A stretch of 64,000 nucleotides of DNA from Oasisia sp. SBJ-2009. Lineage: Eukaryota > Annelida > Polychaeta > Sabellida > Siboglinidae. The stretch is taken from the NCBI GenBank assembly GCA_964017155.1, contig OZ024857.1:12660284-12724283 (forward strand), read 5' to 3'. Both the position numbers and the translations under genes were made by a program. Below are positions 21,262 through 34,658 of this stretch, in pieces. How positions within the stretch are numbered: position 1 is the stretch's first letter; each line of letters opens with the position of its first letter. The notes under the pieces are model-generated. The model was given only the letters and a program-made list of their open reading frames with translations. It had not been told where the DNA came from and searched no databases.

Positions 21262-22758
21262 CTAAGTATACCCCGCCCGTCTTAGGTATATGTCAATTTT
21301 ATTTTTAAACATATTAACACTTCTAGCACCTACACAATCAGCTGATAATTTGTTCCATTCGTTTACTATTCTTTGTGAAAATGAAAATTTTCTAATATCT
21401 AGTCTACACTGCTTCTTTGCTAATGCAACTCCATGTCCTCTAGTCCTTCTCTCTTCCTTGACCGTGAAAAAAATATTTCTGTCAATATTTTCATACCCAT
21501 TCAATATTTTTAAAACCTCAATCTGATCTCCTCTCAATCTTCTGGTTTCTAGTGTTGTTAGACCACATTTTTTTAGACGCATTTCATAACTAATATTCCT
21601 GAGTTTTGGTATCATTGTTGTTGCTCTCCTTTGTACTCTTTCTAGCATATCAATATCCTTCTTGCGATATGGCCTCCATGCTTGTATACAATATTCTAAA
21701 TGAGGCCTAACTATTGTTTTATAAAGCGGTATTATTAGTTCTTTTTCTTTGTACACTATATTTCGCCTAATTAATCCAAGAATTTGGTTTGCCTTCGCTG
21801 CTGCAATTCCACACTGCTCTGATACCTTCATGTCAGCACTAATGGTTAAACCTAAGTCCTTTTCCTTTACAGTAGTATTTAGTACAGTACCACCCATTGT
21901 ATATTGTGCATTTTCATTCCCATGTCCTGTGTGGAGGCACTTACACTTTCCAAAGTTAAACAGCATTTGCCATTTCTCAGACCATTCTATCAATTTATTT
22001 AGATCATCTTGTAAATGCTGTTTATCTGCATCACTTTTAATTTTCCTAAACACTTTTGTGTCGTCCGCAAACTTCAACACCTTGCTTGTTATGTCATCAT
22101 CCAAATCATTGATATATATTAAGAATAAAATAGGTCCCAATACTGATCCTTGCGGTACTCCACTCAAAACAGATTTCCAATTTGAAACCTCCCCATCAAC
22201 TACTACTCTTTGTCTTCTATCAATAAGCCATTTTTCTATCCAGTTAATCATACTATTTCCTATGCCATGGGCCTTTAGTTTAAGTAGTAATCTTTGGTGT
22301 GGCACTTTGTCAAAGGCTTTTTTTAAATCTAAGTAGATTATATCTACTGGTGATCCCTCATCTACCCACTTTGTGACATCTTCCAAAAAACATAACATAT
22401 TTGTTAAGCATGACCTCGCTTTTAAAAACCCATGTTGAGATGTGTTTATCAATTTATTTTTAACAAGAAAATCAACCAAGTGATCTTTAATTAGTCTTTC
22501 TAATAGTTTACAAATCACCGATGTTAAACTCACTGGTCTATAGTTCTCTGACTTGCTTCTTGATCCTTTTTTAAATAATGGTATGATGTTTGCTTCTTTC
22601 CATTCTACCGGAACCACTCCTTCCTCTAATGCCAAATTGAACACTGTTGCAAGTGGTATGCTAATTTGTTCTACAATTTCCAGTAGTAATTTGGAAGGAA
22701 TCCCATCCACTCCTGGTGATTTATTATCCTTCATATCTCTTATTTTCATAGCTACCAT
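21262..22758 (-). CDS. LINE reverse transcriptase (copy 2)
   Basis: A 498-codon frame with the same motifs as copy 1, including FADD and YLDLKKAFD. It shares Ser22, Thr in LNTTVKEK, RRLRGDQIEVLK and KFSFSQR with copies 3 and 4 against copy 1. The frame is intact although the upstream endonuclease frame is broken twice. Confidence 0.9.
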   Translation of the reverse strand: MVAMKIRDMKDNKSPGVDGIPSKLLLEIVEQISIPLATVFNLALEEGVVPVEWKEANIIPLFKKGSRSKSENYRPVSLTSVICKLLERLIKDHLVDFLVKNKLINTSQHGFLKARSCLTNMLCFLEDVTKWVDEGSPVDIIYLDLKKAFDKVPHQRLLLKLKAHGIGNSMINWIEKWLIDRRQRVVVDGEVSNWKSVLSGVPQGSVLGPILFLIYINDLDDDITSKVLKFADDTKVFRKIKSDADKQHLQDDLNKLIEWSEKWQMLFNFGKCKCLHTGHGNENAQYTMGGTVLNTTVKEKDLGLTISADMKVSEQCGIAAAKANQILGLIRRNIVYKEKELIIPLYKTIVRPHLEYCIQAWRPYRKKDIDMLERVQRRATTMIPKLRNISYEMRLKKCGLTTLETRRLRGDQIEVLKILNGYENIDRNIFFTVKEERRTRGHGVALAKKQCRLDIRKFSFSQRIVNEWNKLSADCVGARSVNMFKNKIDIYLRRAGYT

Positions 22759-22789
22759 TTTTGGGGTTACAGTTAGTGGTCCTAAATAG

Positions 22790-23709
22790 TCACACTCTCT
22801 CCCTTTTGAACTTAGTCTCTAGTACTGGTAATGTACTAATATCTTCCCTGGTAAACACCGAACTAAAGTATTCATTTAGGTTTTCTGCCATTAAGAATTC
22901 CTCCGTTATTATGTTTCCATCACTACCTTCTAGTGGCCCGACCTTATCTTGAACTTTCTGTTTACTTCGAACATACGCATAAAAACTCTTGCTGTCATGT
23001 TTTATGTTGAAAGCTATTTTTTGTTCATAGCTTCTCTTCTAATTTCTAATTTCAGCTGTAGCTTGATTAAGTGCTTCTTTATAAATGGCATAGTCTTCTT
23101 CACTTCCATTGTGTCTATATGTCTTCCACATCATTTGCTTGTACTTGATTTTTCTAATGGCTTCCTTCGATAAGTGTTTCTTCTTTGACCTTTTCCCCTG
23201 TTTTTTCAAGGGGACAAATTTGTCAACGACGCAGTCAATTTCCCTCTTTAAGATACTCCAGCATTCTGTTGCTGTCTTATTCTTCAGTGTGTTATTCCAG
23301 TCTATCTTCGCTAAATATTCCCTCATGTCCTTATATCTTCCTTTGTGAAAATGTTTCCTGTACCGTATTTTTCTGTTCCGTTCTCCTTTTACTTTGATGA
23401 TAAAATGTATCTGGTTATGATCACTACATCCCAGTGGCTCACATATATTGACATTATCAACAAATTCCTTCTGTGAGCTCAAAACTACCAGTCCAACACG
23501 TTCTTGTCCCTGGTTGGTTCTAACACATGTTGAAAAAGGAAACTATCTTGTACTAAATTTAAAAACTCTTGATCCTCTCTCCCAGTACTCTGTAGAGATG
23601 TCCACTGTATATGCCCATGGTTAAAATCCCCCATAATAATACAGTCCCGTTTACTCACTTCTTTTATAGCGTTGTGCATTTTTTCATTCTCTTCTATGCT
23701 TATGTTTGG
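22790..23709 (-). pseudogene. LINE endonuclease part (copy 2), nonsense and frameshift
   Basis: Relative to copy 1 there is a TAG at 23039-23041 (a Ser codon TCG in copy 1, at 9984-9986) and a net +2 insertion at 23488-23490 that shifts the frame just after KNVLD. The domain is thus in three pieces. GDFN and SDHN motifs are still readable in separate frames. Confidence 0.85.
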
Positions 23710-25781
23710 AGTTGTTATAAGCAATGTGCATATTCCCCATGGCCAAAGTAACTATCGTTGTCATTGACACAGTGTGGTTTCAATGTAATATTTCATTCTC
23801 TCATATCTTTTCTCAAACTGCCAGCATTAAGTCTTATTTCCAACACACTACAGAATGCATTCCCAATGCTTATTTTTTGCATCCTTCATTGCACCAAATG
23901 CCAACCAATTCCAATGAATATTGTCACTGAATACCATAATTCAACTTTTAGGAGCCAAGGCCATCTTGTCAGTCTAAAATCCTCATCAAGAGTGCCTGGA
24001 TGGTCAGTTTTTTTTTATGGGGGGTGGGGTAACTTTATAAGCTATGTATTATTTACTTAAAGGGATATGTCAAGACTGAATACATGACATGAAAGAGGAA
24101 TAAGTCATCTGTCTATCTGTACCACTGCCACATGTCTGTCTATAGCTGTCCTCAAAGGAAAGTCCAAGATGCATCAGGATCTATGACAGGCTTACAGGAA
24201 GTGTGACTGGGGATGCCTTTGATGTGATATTGGCCTGTAAGCTCTGTGAGGATATAACAATCATTGATCCATTGTTCTGAGCATGTGCACTAATTGGGCT
24301 GTGTAATGGCATTACATTTGACAAGTTGTGTTACCTCACTTTTCTGAAATCCCCATTTTAATGTGAAATATGGACATTATTATGTAGGGTAGGAGTGACA
24401 TGACTGTTTTTGTAAAAATAATTATTTCACAATATGGTAACAACAGACTATGCATGCTTTTCTTGCAGACTATATGGTTGGCTGTCACAGACATATTCTC
24501 TATGCATATATATGCAAGCTGTCAGTTGCAGTGTGGTCAGCACCATAAGAGGGTTTTTGTTTATTTATACAATATTGGCCCATAAAATAAGGCGTGGGTG
24601 GTCATTTGTAAAGTGGGTAAAAAAATACCAGATTAAGGGATGACATTGATTTTTTGGCCTCCTGCATGATATCTATGTAGCTTTCAAAAGAGCCTAAATT
24701 AAAGGTTTAAAAAAAATCAAAATTCTTATTAATAACTGGGTTAGGAAGCTCCATGGCAACAGAAATGCTAGGTGCCATTTTTGCATTTCAGATGATGTTG
24801 CTGCTACAGAGGTGTGTGAGAAATGTAGTTTTGTCCACAAATGGTCACTGTTATGTGTGAAAAAGTTCTTGAAAATGTAAATATTTGCCAGATATGAAAT
24901 ATGGTGCTAGTAATTGTATACCTTTACACAGGGGACACAAACAAAGTTATGATGGCTGGCACATGTATCGTGACAGCTATTTTGATTTTTGTAGAAACAC
25001 AGAATCATTCATGCTGACTCTATGTATAGTTTAGCTTAAAAAAGACTCAATGCATGCCATGTATCAACCTTATTATTTTGGATTGACACTGTGTTGGTAA
25101 AAACAGGAGTTACTGTCTTCATCAGGACATATGCTTTGGGCATGGGCAATTTGAAGACTACTTATTAAACCTGGACATTGAAATAATGCTGAAGTCAAAC
25201 TTACTATTTTAAGTGGTGTAGAATGCTGTGGACTGTATATAATGAAGAGACTGCTGTCATTTCAGCGTTGATGATGACATTTTTGTGTTGGAGGTTCTCT
25301 GCATGCATGGCTCAGATGTAATGCTCTGAATGGCATAGGCCAAGTAACTCAGCCATTCCTCCATTGTGGTCGCATGTATTGGTATGTCTCGGCAAGTTGA
25401 TCATGTATTTTGAAAAGGGCTATATACTGTATATTGAGTGTACAAATGCATTGCATTGAAATGTGCATGTGCATGTATGTGCACACACATATGCGTGTAT
25501 ATACGTACATGCACACATGCACGCGCGGGCACACACACACTCTGCCTGGTTTTGTGTAGTCATTATTTGCCTTGAGTAGCTGTGTCAGTCTTCATCCAAC
25601 TGTGTTGAACCCAGTGAGTAAGGAGGCTCACCGAGTTGTCAAAGTTGTCAAAATTGTATATGTTCTCTCCTTTTTATCATAGGTATCACTGCTAATAAGA
25701 AATATACCTTTTAGGCCATGTATTTTCTGCTTTATTTATTTGTGAAATAAAATATATGTCCTAATTACCATTTCAATGCCA
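23710..25781. repeat. Satellite unit 7 (hybrid of unit 2 and unit 3 types)
   Basis: The left part has the 38-bp deletion and TTTGCCAGATATG of unit 2; the right part has GTCTTCATCAGG, ACTACTTATTAAACC and GTAATGCTCTGAATGG of unit 3. The switch lies between about 24893 and 25118. Tract ends 25540. Confidence 0.92.
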
Positions 25782-27888
25782 GTTGTTATAAGCAATGTGC
25801 ATATTCCCCATGGCCAAAGTAACTATCCTTGTCATTGACACAGTGTGGTTTCAATGAAATATTTTATTCTCTCATACATAAAGTGTTATGTCATATGTTC
25901 ATGATATGGTTGACTTTTTTCTCAAACCGCCAGCATTAAGTCTTATTTCCACCACACTACAGAATGCATTCCCAATGCTTATTTTTTGGGCATCCTTCAT
26001 TGCACCAAATGCAGACCAATTCCAATGAATATTGTCACTGAATACCATAATTCAACTTTTAGGAGCCAAGGCCATCTTGTCAGTCTAAAATCCTCATCAA
26101 GAGTGCCTGGATGGTCAGTTTTTTATGGGGGGTGGGATAACTTTATAAGCTATGTATTATTTACTTAAAGAGATATGTCAAGACTGAATACATGACATGA
26201 AAGAGGAATAAGTCATCTGTCTATCTATGCCACTGCCACATGTCTGTCTATAGCTGTCCTCAAAGGAAAGTCCAAGATGCATCAGGATCTATGACAGGCT
26301 TACAGGAAGTGTGACTGGGGATGCCTTTGATGTGATATTGGCCTGTAAGCTCTGTGAGGATATAACAATCATTGATCCATTGTTCTGAGCATGTGCACTA
26401 ATTGGGCTGTGTAATGGCATTACATTTGACAAGTTGTGTTACCTCACTTTTCTGAAATCCCCATTTTAATTTGAAATATGGACATTATTATGTAGGGTAG
26501 GAGTGACATAATTGTTTTTGTAAAAATAATTATTTCACAATATGGTAACAACAGACTATGCATGCTTTTCTTGCAGACTATATTGTTGGCTGTCACAGAC
26601 ATATTCTCTATGCATATATATGCAAGCTGTCAGTTGCAGTGTGGTCAGCACCATAAGAGGGTTTTTGTTTATTTATACAATATTGGCCCATAAAATAAGG
26701 CGTGGGTGGTCATTTGTAAAGTGGGTAAAAAAATACCAGATTAAGGGATGACATTGATTTTTTGGCCTCCTGCATGATATCTATGTGGCTTTCAAAAGAG
26801 CCTAAATTAAAGGTTTAAAAAAAATCAAAATTCTTATTAATAACTGGGTTAGGAAGCTCCATGGCAACAGAAATGCTAGGTGCCATTTTTGCATTTCAGA
26901 TGATGTTGCTGCTACAGAGGTGTGTGAGAAATGTAGTTTTGTCCACAAATGGTCACTGTTATGTGTGAAAAATTCTTGAAAATGTAAATATATGCCAAAT
27001 ATTAAATATGGTGCTAGTAATTGTATACCTTTACACAGGGGACACAAACAAAGTTATGATGGCTGGCACATGTATCGTGACAGCTATTTTGACTTTTGTA
27101 GAAAAACAGAATCATTCATGCTGACTCTATGTAAAGTTTAGTCTAAAAAAGACTCAATGCATGCCATATATCAACCTTATTATTTTGGATTGACACTGTG
27201 TTGGTATAAACAGGAGTTACTATCTGCATCAGGACATATGCTTTGGGCATGGGCAATTTGAAGACTACTTAGTAAACCTGGACATTGAAATAATGCTGAA
27301 GTCAAACTTACTATTTTAAGTGGTGTAGAATGCTCTGGACTGTATATAATGAAGAAACTGCTGTCATTTCAGCGTTGATGATGACATTTTTGTGTTGGAG
27401 GTTCTCTGCATGCATGACTCAGATGTAATGCTCTGAATGGCATAGGCCAGGTAACTCAGCCATTCCTCCATTGTGGTCGTATGTATTGGTATGTCTCGGC
27501 AAGTTGATCATGTATTTTGAAAAGGGCTATATACTGTATATTGAGTGTACAGATGCATTGCATTGAAATGTGCATATGCATGTATGTACACACACATATG
27601 CGTGTATATACGTACATGCACGCATGCACGCGCGGGCACATACACACTCTGCCTGGTTTTGTCTAGTCATTATTTGCCTTGAGTAGCTCTGTCAGTCTTC
27701 ATCCAACTGTGTTGAACCCAGTGAGTAAGGAGGCTCACCGAGTTGTCAAAGTTGTAAAAATTGTATATGTTCTCTCCTTTTTATCATAGGTATCACTGCT
27801 AATAAGAAATATACCTTTTAGGCCACATATTTTCTGCTTTATCTATGTGTGAAATAAAATATATGTCCTAATTACCATTTCAATGCCA
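25782..27888. repeat. Satellite unit 8 (unit 4 type)
   Basis: Shares ACTATCCTTGTC and GTGAAAAATTCTTG with unit 4, but the G-run is normal and TTTTTTGGGCATCC is present near 25985. Tract ends 27647. Confidence 0.93.
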
Positions 27889-30000
27889 GTTGTTATATTA
27901 GCATTGTGCATATTCCCCATGGCCAAAGTAACTATCGTTGTCATTGACACAGTGTGGTTTCAATGTAATATTTTATTTTCTCATACATAAAGTGTTATGT
28001 CATAGGTTCATGATATGGTTGACTTTTTTCTCAAACCACCAGCATTAAGTCTTATTTCCACCACACTACAGAATGCATTCCCAATGCTTATTTTTTACAT
28101 CCTTCATTGCACCAAATGCAGACCAATTCCAATTAATATTGTCACTGAATACCATAATTCAACTTTTAGGAGCCAAGGCCATCTTGTCAGTCTAAAATCC
28201 TCATCAAGAGTGCCTGGAAGGTCAGTTTTTTATGGGGGGTGGGATAACTTTATAAGCTATGTATTATTTACTTAAAGAGATATGTCAAGACTGAATACAT
28301 GACATGAAAGAGGAATAAGTCATCTGTCTATCTATACCACTGACACAATTGTCTGTCACTAGCTGTCCTCAAAGGAAAGTCCAAGAGGCATCAGGTTTTA
28401 TGACAGGCTTACAGGAAGTGTGACTGGGGATGCCTTTGATGTGATATTGGCCTGTAAGCTCTGTGAGGATACAGCAATCATTGATCCATTGTTCTGAGCA
28501 TGTGCACTAATTGGGCTGTGTAATGGAATTACATTTGACAAGTTGTGTTACCTCACTTTTCTGAAATCCCCATTTTAAAGTGAAATATGGACATTATTAT
28601 GTAGGGTAGGAGTGACATAACCGTTTTTGTAAAAATAATTATTTCACAATATGGTAAAAACAGACTATGCATGTTTTTCTTGCAGATTATATGGTTGGCT
28701 GTCACAGACATATTCTCTATGCATATATACGCAAGCTGTCAGTTGCAGTGTGGTCAGCACCTTAAGAGGGTTTTTGTTTATTTATACAATATTGGCGCAT
28801 AAAATAAGGCGTGGGTGGTCATTTGTAAAGTGGGTAAAAAAAATACCAGATTAAGGGATGACATTGATTTTTTGGCCTCGTGCATGATAAATAGGTAGCT
28901 TTCAAAAGAGCCTAAATTAAAGGTTTTAAAAAAATCCAAATTCCTAATAACTGGGTTAGAAAGCTCCATGGCAACAGAAATGCTAGGTGCCATTTTTGCA
29001 TTTCAGATGATGTTGCTGCTATAGAGGTGTGTGAGAAATGTAGTTTTGTTCACAAATGGTCACTGTTATGTGTGAATAAGTTCTTGAAAATGTAAATATA
29101 TGCCAAATATGAAATATGGTGCTAGTAATTGTATACCTTTACACAAGGGACACAAACAAAGTTATGATGGCTGGCACATGCATCGTGACAGCTATTTTGA
29201 TTTTTGTAGAAAAACAGAATCATTCATGCTGACTCTATGTATAGTTTAGTCTAAAAAAGACTCAATGCATGCCATGTATCAACCTTATTATTTTGGATTG
29301 ACACTGTGTTGGTAAAAACAGGAGTTACTGTCTGCATCAGGATATATGCTTTGGGCATGGGCAATTTGAAGACTACTTATTAAACCTGGACATTGAATTA
29401 ATGCTGAAGTCAAACTTACTATTTTAAGTGGTGTAGAATGCTGTGGACTGTATATAATGAAGAGACTGCTGTCATTTCAGCGTTGATGATGATATTTTTG
29501 TGTTGGAGGTTCTCTGCATGCATGACTCAGATGCAACGCTCTTAACTGCATAGGCCAGGTAACTCAGCCATTCCTCCATTGATTGTGGTCGCATGTATTG
29601 GTATGTCTCGGCAAGTTGATCATGTATTTTGAAAAGGGCTATATACTGTATATTGAGTGTACAGACGCATTGCATTGAAATGTGCATGTGCATGTATGTA
29701 CACACACATATGCGTGTATATACGTACATGCACGCATGCACGCGCGGGCACATACACACTCTGCCTGGTTTTGTCTAGTCATTATTTGCCTTGAGTAGCT
29801 GTGTCAGTCTTCATCCAACTGTGTTGAACCCAGTGAGTAAGGAGGCTCACCGAGTTGTCAAAGTGGTCAAAATTGTATATGTTCTCTCCTTTTTATCATA
29901 GGTATCACTGCTAATATGAAATATACCTTTTAGGCCATGTATTTTCTGCTTTATCAATGTGTGAAATAAAATATATGTCCTAATTACAATTTTAATGCCA
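27889..30000. repeat. Satellite unit 9 (unit 5 type)
   Basis: Carries the GTTATATTAGCATTG start and the ATTG insertion of unit 5. Private changes include TTTTGTTCACAAATGG near 29045 and ACACAAGGGAC near 29140. Tract ends 29759. Confidence 0.93.
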
Positions 30001-32114
30001 ATTGTTATAAGCAATGTGCATATTCCCCATGGCCAAAGTAACTATCGTTGTCATTGACACAGTGTGGTTTCAATGTAATATTTTATTTTATCATACATAA
30101 AGTGTTATGTCATAGGTTCATGATATGGTTGACTTTTTTCTCAAACCGCCAGCATTAAAGTCTTATTTCCACCACACTACAGAATGCATTCCCAATGCTT
30201 ATTTTTTGCATCCTTCATTGCACCAAATGCAGACCAGTTCCAATGAATATTGTCACTGAATACCATAATTCAACTTTTAGGAGCCAAGGCCATCTTGTCA
30301 GTCTAAAATCCTCATCAAGAGTGCCTGGATGGTCAGTTTTTTATGGGGGGTGGGATAACTTTATAAGCTATGTATTATTTACTTAAAGGGATATGTCAAG
30401 ACTGAATACATGACATGAAAGAGGAATAAGTCATCTGTCTATCTGTACCACTGCCACATGTCTGTCTATAGCTGTCCTCAAAGGAAAGTCCAAGATGCAT
30501 CAGGATCTATGACAGGCTTACAGGAAGTGTGACTGGGGATGCCTTTGATGTGATATTGGCCTGTAAGCTCTGTGAGGATATAACAATCATTGATCCATTG
30601 TTCTTAGCATGTGCACTAATTGGGCTGTGTAATGGCATTACATTTGACAAGTTGTGTTACCTCACTTTTCTGAAATCCCCATTTTAATGTGAAATATGGA
30701 CATTATTATGTAGGGTAGGAGTGACATAACTGTTTTTGTAAAAATAATTATTTCACAATATGGTAAAAACAGACTATGCATGCTTTTCTTGCAGACTATA
30801 TGGTTGGCTGTCACATACATATTCTCTATGCATATATATGCAAGCTGTCAGTTGCAGTGTGGTCAGCACGATAAGAGGGTTTTTGTTTATTTATACAATA
30901 TTGGCCCATAAAATAAGGCGCGGGTGGTCATTTGTAAAGTGGGTAAAAAAAATACCAGATTAAGGGATGACATTGATTTTTTGGCCTCCTCCATGATATA
31001 TATGTAGCTTTCAAAAGAGCTTAAATTAAAGGTTTAAAAAAAAATCAAAATTCTTATTAATAACTGGGTTAGGAAGCTCCATGGCAACAGAAATGCTAGG
31101 TGCCATTTTTGCATTTCAGATGATGTTGCTGCTACAGAGTTGTGTGAGAAATGTAATTTTGTCCACAAATGGTCACTGTTATGTGTGACAAAGTTCTTGA
31201 AAAGGTAAATATATGCCAAATATGAAATATGGTGCTAGTAATTGTATACCTTTACACAGGGGACACAAACAAAGTTATGATGGCTGGCACATGTATCGTG
31301 ACAGCTATTTTGATTTTTGTAGAAAAACAGAATCATTCATGCTGACTCTATGTATAGTTTAGTCTAAAAAAGACTCAATGCTTGCCATGTATCAACCTTA
31401 TTATTTTGGATTGACACTGTGTTGGTAAAAACAGGAGTTACTGTCTGCATCAGGACATTTGCTTTTTTGGCATGGGCAATTTGAAGACTACTTATTAAAC
31501 CTGGACATTGAAATAATGCTGAAGTCAAACTTACTATTTTAAGTGGTGTACAATGCTCTGGACTGTATATAATGAAGAGACTGCTGTCATTTCAGTGTTG
31601 ATGATGACATTTTTGTGTTGGAGGTTCTCTGCATGCATGAGTCAGATGTAACGCTCTTAACTGCATAGGCCAGGTAACTCAGCCATTCCTCCATTGTGGT
31701 CGCATGTATTGGTATGTCTCGGCAAGTTGATCATGTATTTTGAAAAGGGCTATATACTGTATATTGAGTGTACAGACGCATTGCATTGAAATGTGCATGT
31801 GCATGTATGTGCACACACATATGCGTGTATATACGTACATGCACGCATGCACGCGCGGGCACACACACACTCTGCCTGGTTTTGTGTAGTCATTATTTGC
31901 CTTGAGTAGCTGTGTCAGTCTTCATCCAACTGTGTTGAACCCAGTGAGTAAGGAGGCTCACCGAGTTGTCAAAGTTGTAAAAATTGTATATCCTCTCTCC
32001 TTTTTATCATAGGTATCACTGCTAATATGAAATATACCTTTTAGGCCATGTATTTTCTGCTTTATCAATGTGTGAAATAAAATATATGTCCTAATTACCA
32101 TTTCAATGCCAGTT
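30001..32114. repeat. Satellite unit 10 (carries LINE 3)
   Basis: Unit 6 type with ATTGTT start and GCTTTTTTGGCATGG. Left LINE flank AGTT at 32111-32114. Tract ends 31870. Confidence 0.93.
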
Positions 32115-32210
32115 TAACAAGATTTAACAAGATTGCCACCTAGAGAATCAACTCTAGATGGCAGGTGGACAAGGAAGCCGTTTGGCTTATCGAGAGTCCA
32201 ACCTATCTAT

Positions 32211-33707
32211 CTAAGTATACCCCGCCCGTCTTAGGTATATGTCAATTTTATTTTTAAACATATTAACACTTCTAGCACCTACACAATCAGCTGATAATTT
32301 GTTCCATTCGTTTACTATTCTTTGTGAAAATGAAAATTTTCTAATATCTAGTCTACACTGCTTCTTTGCTAATGCAACTCCATGTCCTCTAGTCCTTCTC
32401 TCTTCCTTGACCGTGAAAAAAATATTTCTGTCAATATTTTCATACCCATTCAATATTTTTAAAACCTCAATCTGATCTCCTCTCAATCTTCTGGTTTCTA
32501 GTGTTGTTAGACCACATTTTTTTAGACGCATTTCATAACTAATATTCCTGAGTTTTGGTATCATTGTTGTTGCTCTCCTTTGTACTCTTTCTAGCATATC
32601 AATATCCTTCTTGCGATATGGCCTCCATGCTTGTATACAATATTCTAAATGAGGCCTAACTATTATTTTATAAAGCGGTATTATTAGTTCTTTTTCTTTG
32701 TACACTATATTTCGCCTAATTAATCCAAGAATTTGGTTTGCCTTCGCTGCTGCAATTCCACACTGCTCTGATACCTTCATGTCAGCACTAATGGTTAAAC
32801 CTAAGTCCTTTTCCTTTACAGTAGTATTTAGTACAGTACCACCCATTGTATATTGTGCATTTTCATTCCCATGTCCTGTGTGGAGGCACTTACACTTTCC
32901 AAAGTTAAACAGCATTTGCCATTTCTCAGACCATTCTATCAATTTATTTAGATCATCTTGTAAATGCTGTTTATCTGCATCACTTTTAATTTTCCTAAAC
33001 ACTTTTGTGTCGTCCGCAAACTTCAACACCTTGCTTGTTATGTCATCATCCAAATCATTGATATATATTAAGAATAAAATAGGTCCCAATACTGATCCTT
33101 GCGGTACTCCACTCAAAACAGATTTCCAATTTGAAACCTCCCCATCAACTACTACTCTTTGTCTTCTATCAATAAGCCATTTTTCTATCCAGTTAATCAT
33201 ACTATTTCCTATGCCATGGGCCTTTAGTTTAAGTAGTAATCTTTGGTGTGGCACTTTGTCAAAGGCTTTTTTTAAATCTAAGTAGATTATATCTACTGGT
33301 GATCCCTCATCTACCCACTTTGTGACATCTTCCAAAAAACATAACATATTTGTTAAGCATGACCTCGCTTTTAAAAACCCATGTTGAGATGTGTTTATCA
33401 ATTTATTTTTAACAAGAAAATCAACCAAGTGATCTTTAATTAGTCTTTCTAATAGTTTACAAATCACCGATGTTAAACTCACTGGTCTATAGTTCTCTGA
33501 CTTGCTTCTTGATCCTTTTTTAAATAATGGTATGATGTTTGCTTCTTTCCATTCTACCGGAACCACTCCTTCCTCTAATGCCAAATTGAACACTGTTGCA
33601 AGTGGTATGCTAATTTGTTCTACAATTTCCAGTAGTAATTTGGAAGGAATCCCATCCACTCCTGGTGATTTATTATCCTTCATATCTCTTATTTTCATAG
33701 CTACCAT
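32211..33707 (-). CDS. LINE reverse transcriptase (copy 3)
   Basis: The frame is intact and equals copy 2 except for one visible residue, LYKIIVRP instead of LYKTIVRP, from a G-to-A change near 32665 on the plus strand. The catalytic motifs are unchanged. Confidence 0.9.
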   Translation of the reverse strand: MVAMKIRDMKDNKSPGVDGIPSKLLLEIVEQISIPLATVFNLALEEGVVPVEWKEANIIPLFKKGSRSKSENYRPVSLTSVICKLLERLIKDHLVDFLVKNKLINTSQHGFLKARSCLTNMLCFLEDVTKWVDEGSPVDIIYLDLKKAFDKVPHQRLLLKLKAHGIGNSMINWIEKWLIDRRQRVVVDGEVSNWKSVLSGVPQGSVLGPILFLIYINDLDDDITSKVLKFADDTKVFRKIKSDADKQHLQDDLNKLIEWSEKWQMLFNFGKCKCLHTGHGNENAQYTMGGTVLNTTVKEKDLGLTISADMKVSEQCGIAAAKANQILGLIRRNIVYKEKELIIPLYKIIVRPHLEYCIQAWRPYRKKDIDMLERVQRRATTMIPKLRNISYEMRLKKCGLTTLETRRLRGDQIEVLKILNGYENIDRNIFFTVKEERRTRGHGVALAKKQCRLDIRKFSFSQRIVNEWNKLSADCVGARSVNMFKNKIDIYLRRAGYT

Positions 33708-33738
33708 TTTTGGGGTTACAGTTAGTGGTCCTAAATAG

Positions 33739-34658
33739 TCACACTCTCTCCCTTTTGAACTTAGTCTCTAGTACTGGTAATGTACTAATATCTTCCCTGG
33801 TAAACACCGAACTAAAGTATTCATTTAGGTTTTCTGCCATTAAGAATTCCTCCGTTATTATGTTTCCATCACTACCTTCTAGTGGCCCGACCTTATCTTG
33901 AACTTTCTGTTTACTTCGAACATACGCATAAAAACTCTTGCTGTCATGTTTTATGTTGAAAGCTATTTTTTGTTCATAGCTTCTCTTCTAATTTCTAATT
34001 TCAGCTGTAGCTTGATTAAGTGCTTCTTTATAAATGGCATAGTCTTCTTCACTTCCATTGTGTCTATATGTCTTCCACATCATTTGCTTGTACTTGATTT
34101 TTCTAATGGCTTCCTTCGATAAGTGTTTCTTCTTTGACCTTTTCCCCTGTTTTTTCAAGGGGACAAATTTGTCAACGACGCAGTCAATTTCCCTCTTTAA
34201 GATACTCCAGCATTCTGTTGCTGTCTTATTCTTCAGTGTGTTATTCCAGTCTATCTTCGCTAAATATTCCCTCATGTCCTTATATCTTCCTTTGTGAAAA
34301 TGTTTCCTGTACCGTATTTTTCTGTTCCGTTCTCCTTTTACTTTGATGATAAAATGTATCTGGTTATGATCACTACATCCCAGTGGCTCACATATATTGA
34401 CATTATCAACAAATTCCTTCTGTGAGCTCAAAACTACCAGTCCAACACGTTCTTGTCCCTGGTTGGTTCTAACACATGTTGAAAAAGGAAACTATCTTGT
34501 ACTAAATTTAAAAACTCTTGATCCTCTCTCCCAGTACTCTGTAGAGATGTCCACTGTATATGCCCATGGTTAAAATCCCCCATAATAATACAGTCCCGTT
34601 TACTCACTTCTTTTATAGCGTTGTGCATTTTTTCATTCTCTTCTATGCTTATGTTTGG
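33739..34658 (-). pseudogene. LINE endonuclease part (copy 3), nonsense and frameshift
   Basis: Carries the same two disabling changes as copy 2 at homologous positions, which shows that copies 2 and 3 share a recent common ancestor. Confidence 0.85.

Larger units (their letters stand above)
21166..23709 (-). mobile_element. 5'-truncated LINE, copy 2 (2,544 bp)
   Basis: Same flanks, same 5' truncation and same 3' tail position as copy 1. It is 2 bp longer because CCA replaces T at 23488-23490. The tail is two perfect TAACAAGATT decamers (plus strand). Confidence 0.93.
21166..32114. repeat. Higher-order repeat period 2 (10,949 bp: LINE + four monomers)
   Basis: LINE copy 2 plus units 7, 8, 9 and 10. 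Units 8, 9 and 10 correspond to units 4, 5 and 6 of period 1 by shared variants, such as the ATTG insertion before TGTGGTCG in units 5 and 9. Confidence 0.95.
32115..34658 (-). mobile_element. 5'-truncated LINE, copy 3 (2,544 bp)
   Basis: Nearly identical to copy 2 and positioned exactly 10,949 bp to its right. It shares the +2 insertion (34437-34439) and the nonsense codon (33988-33990). Confidence 0.93.
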
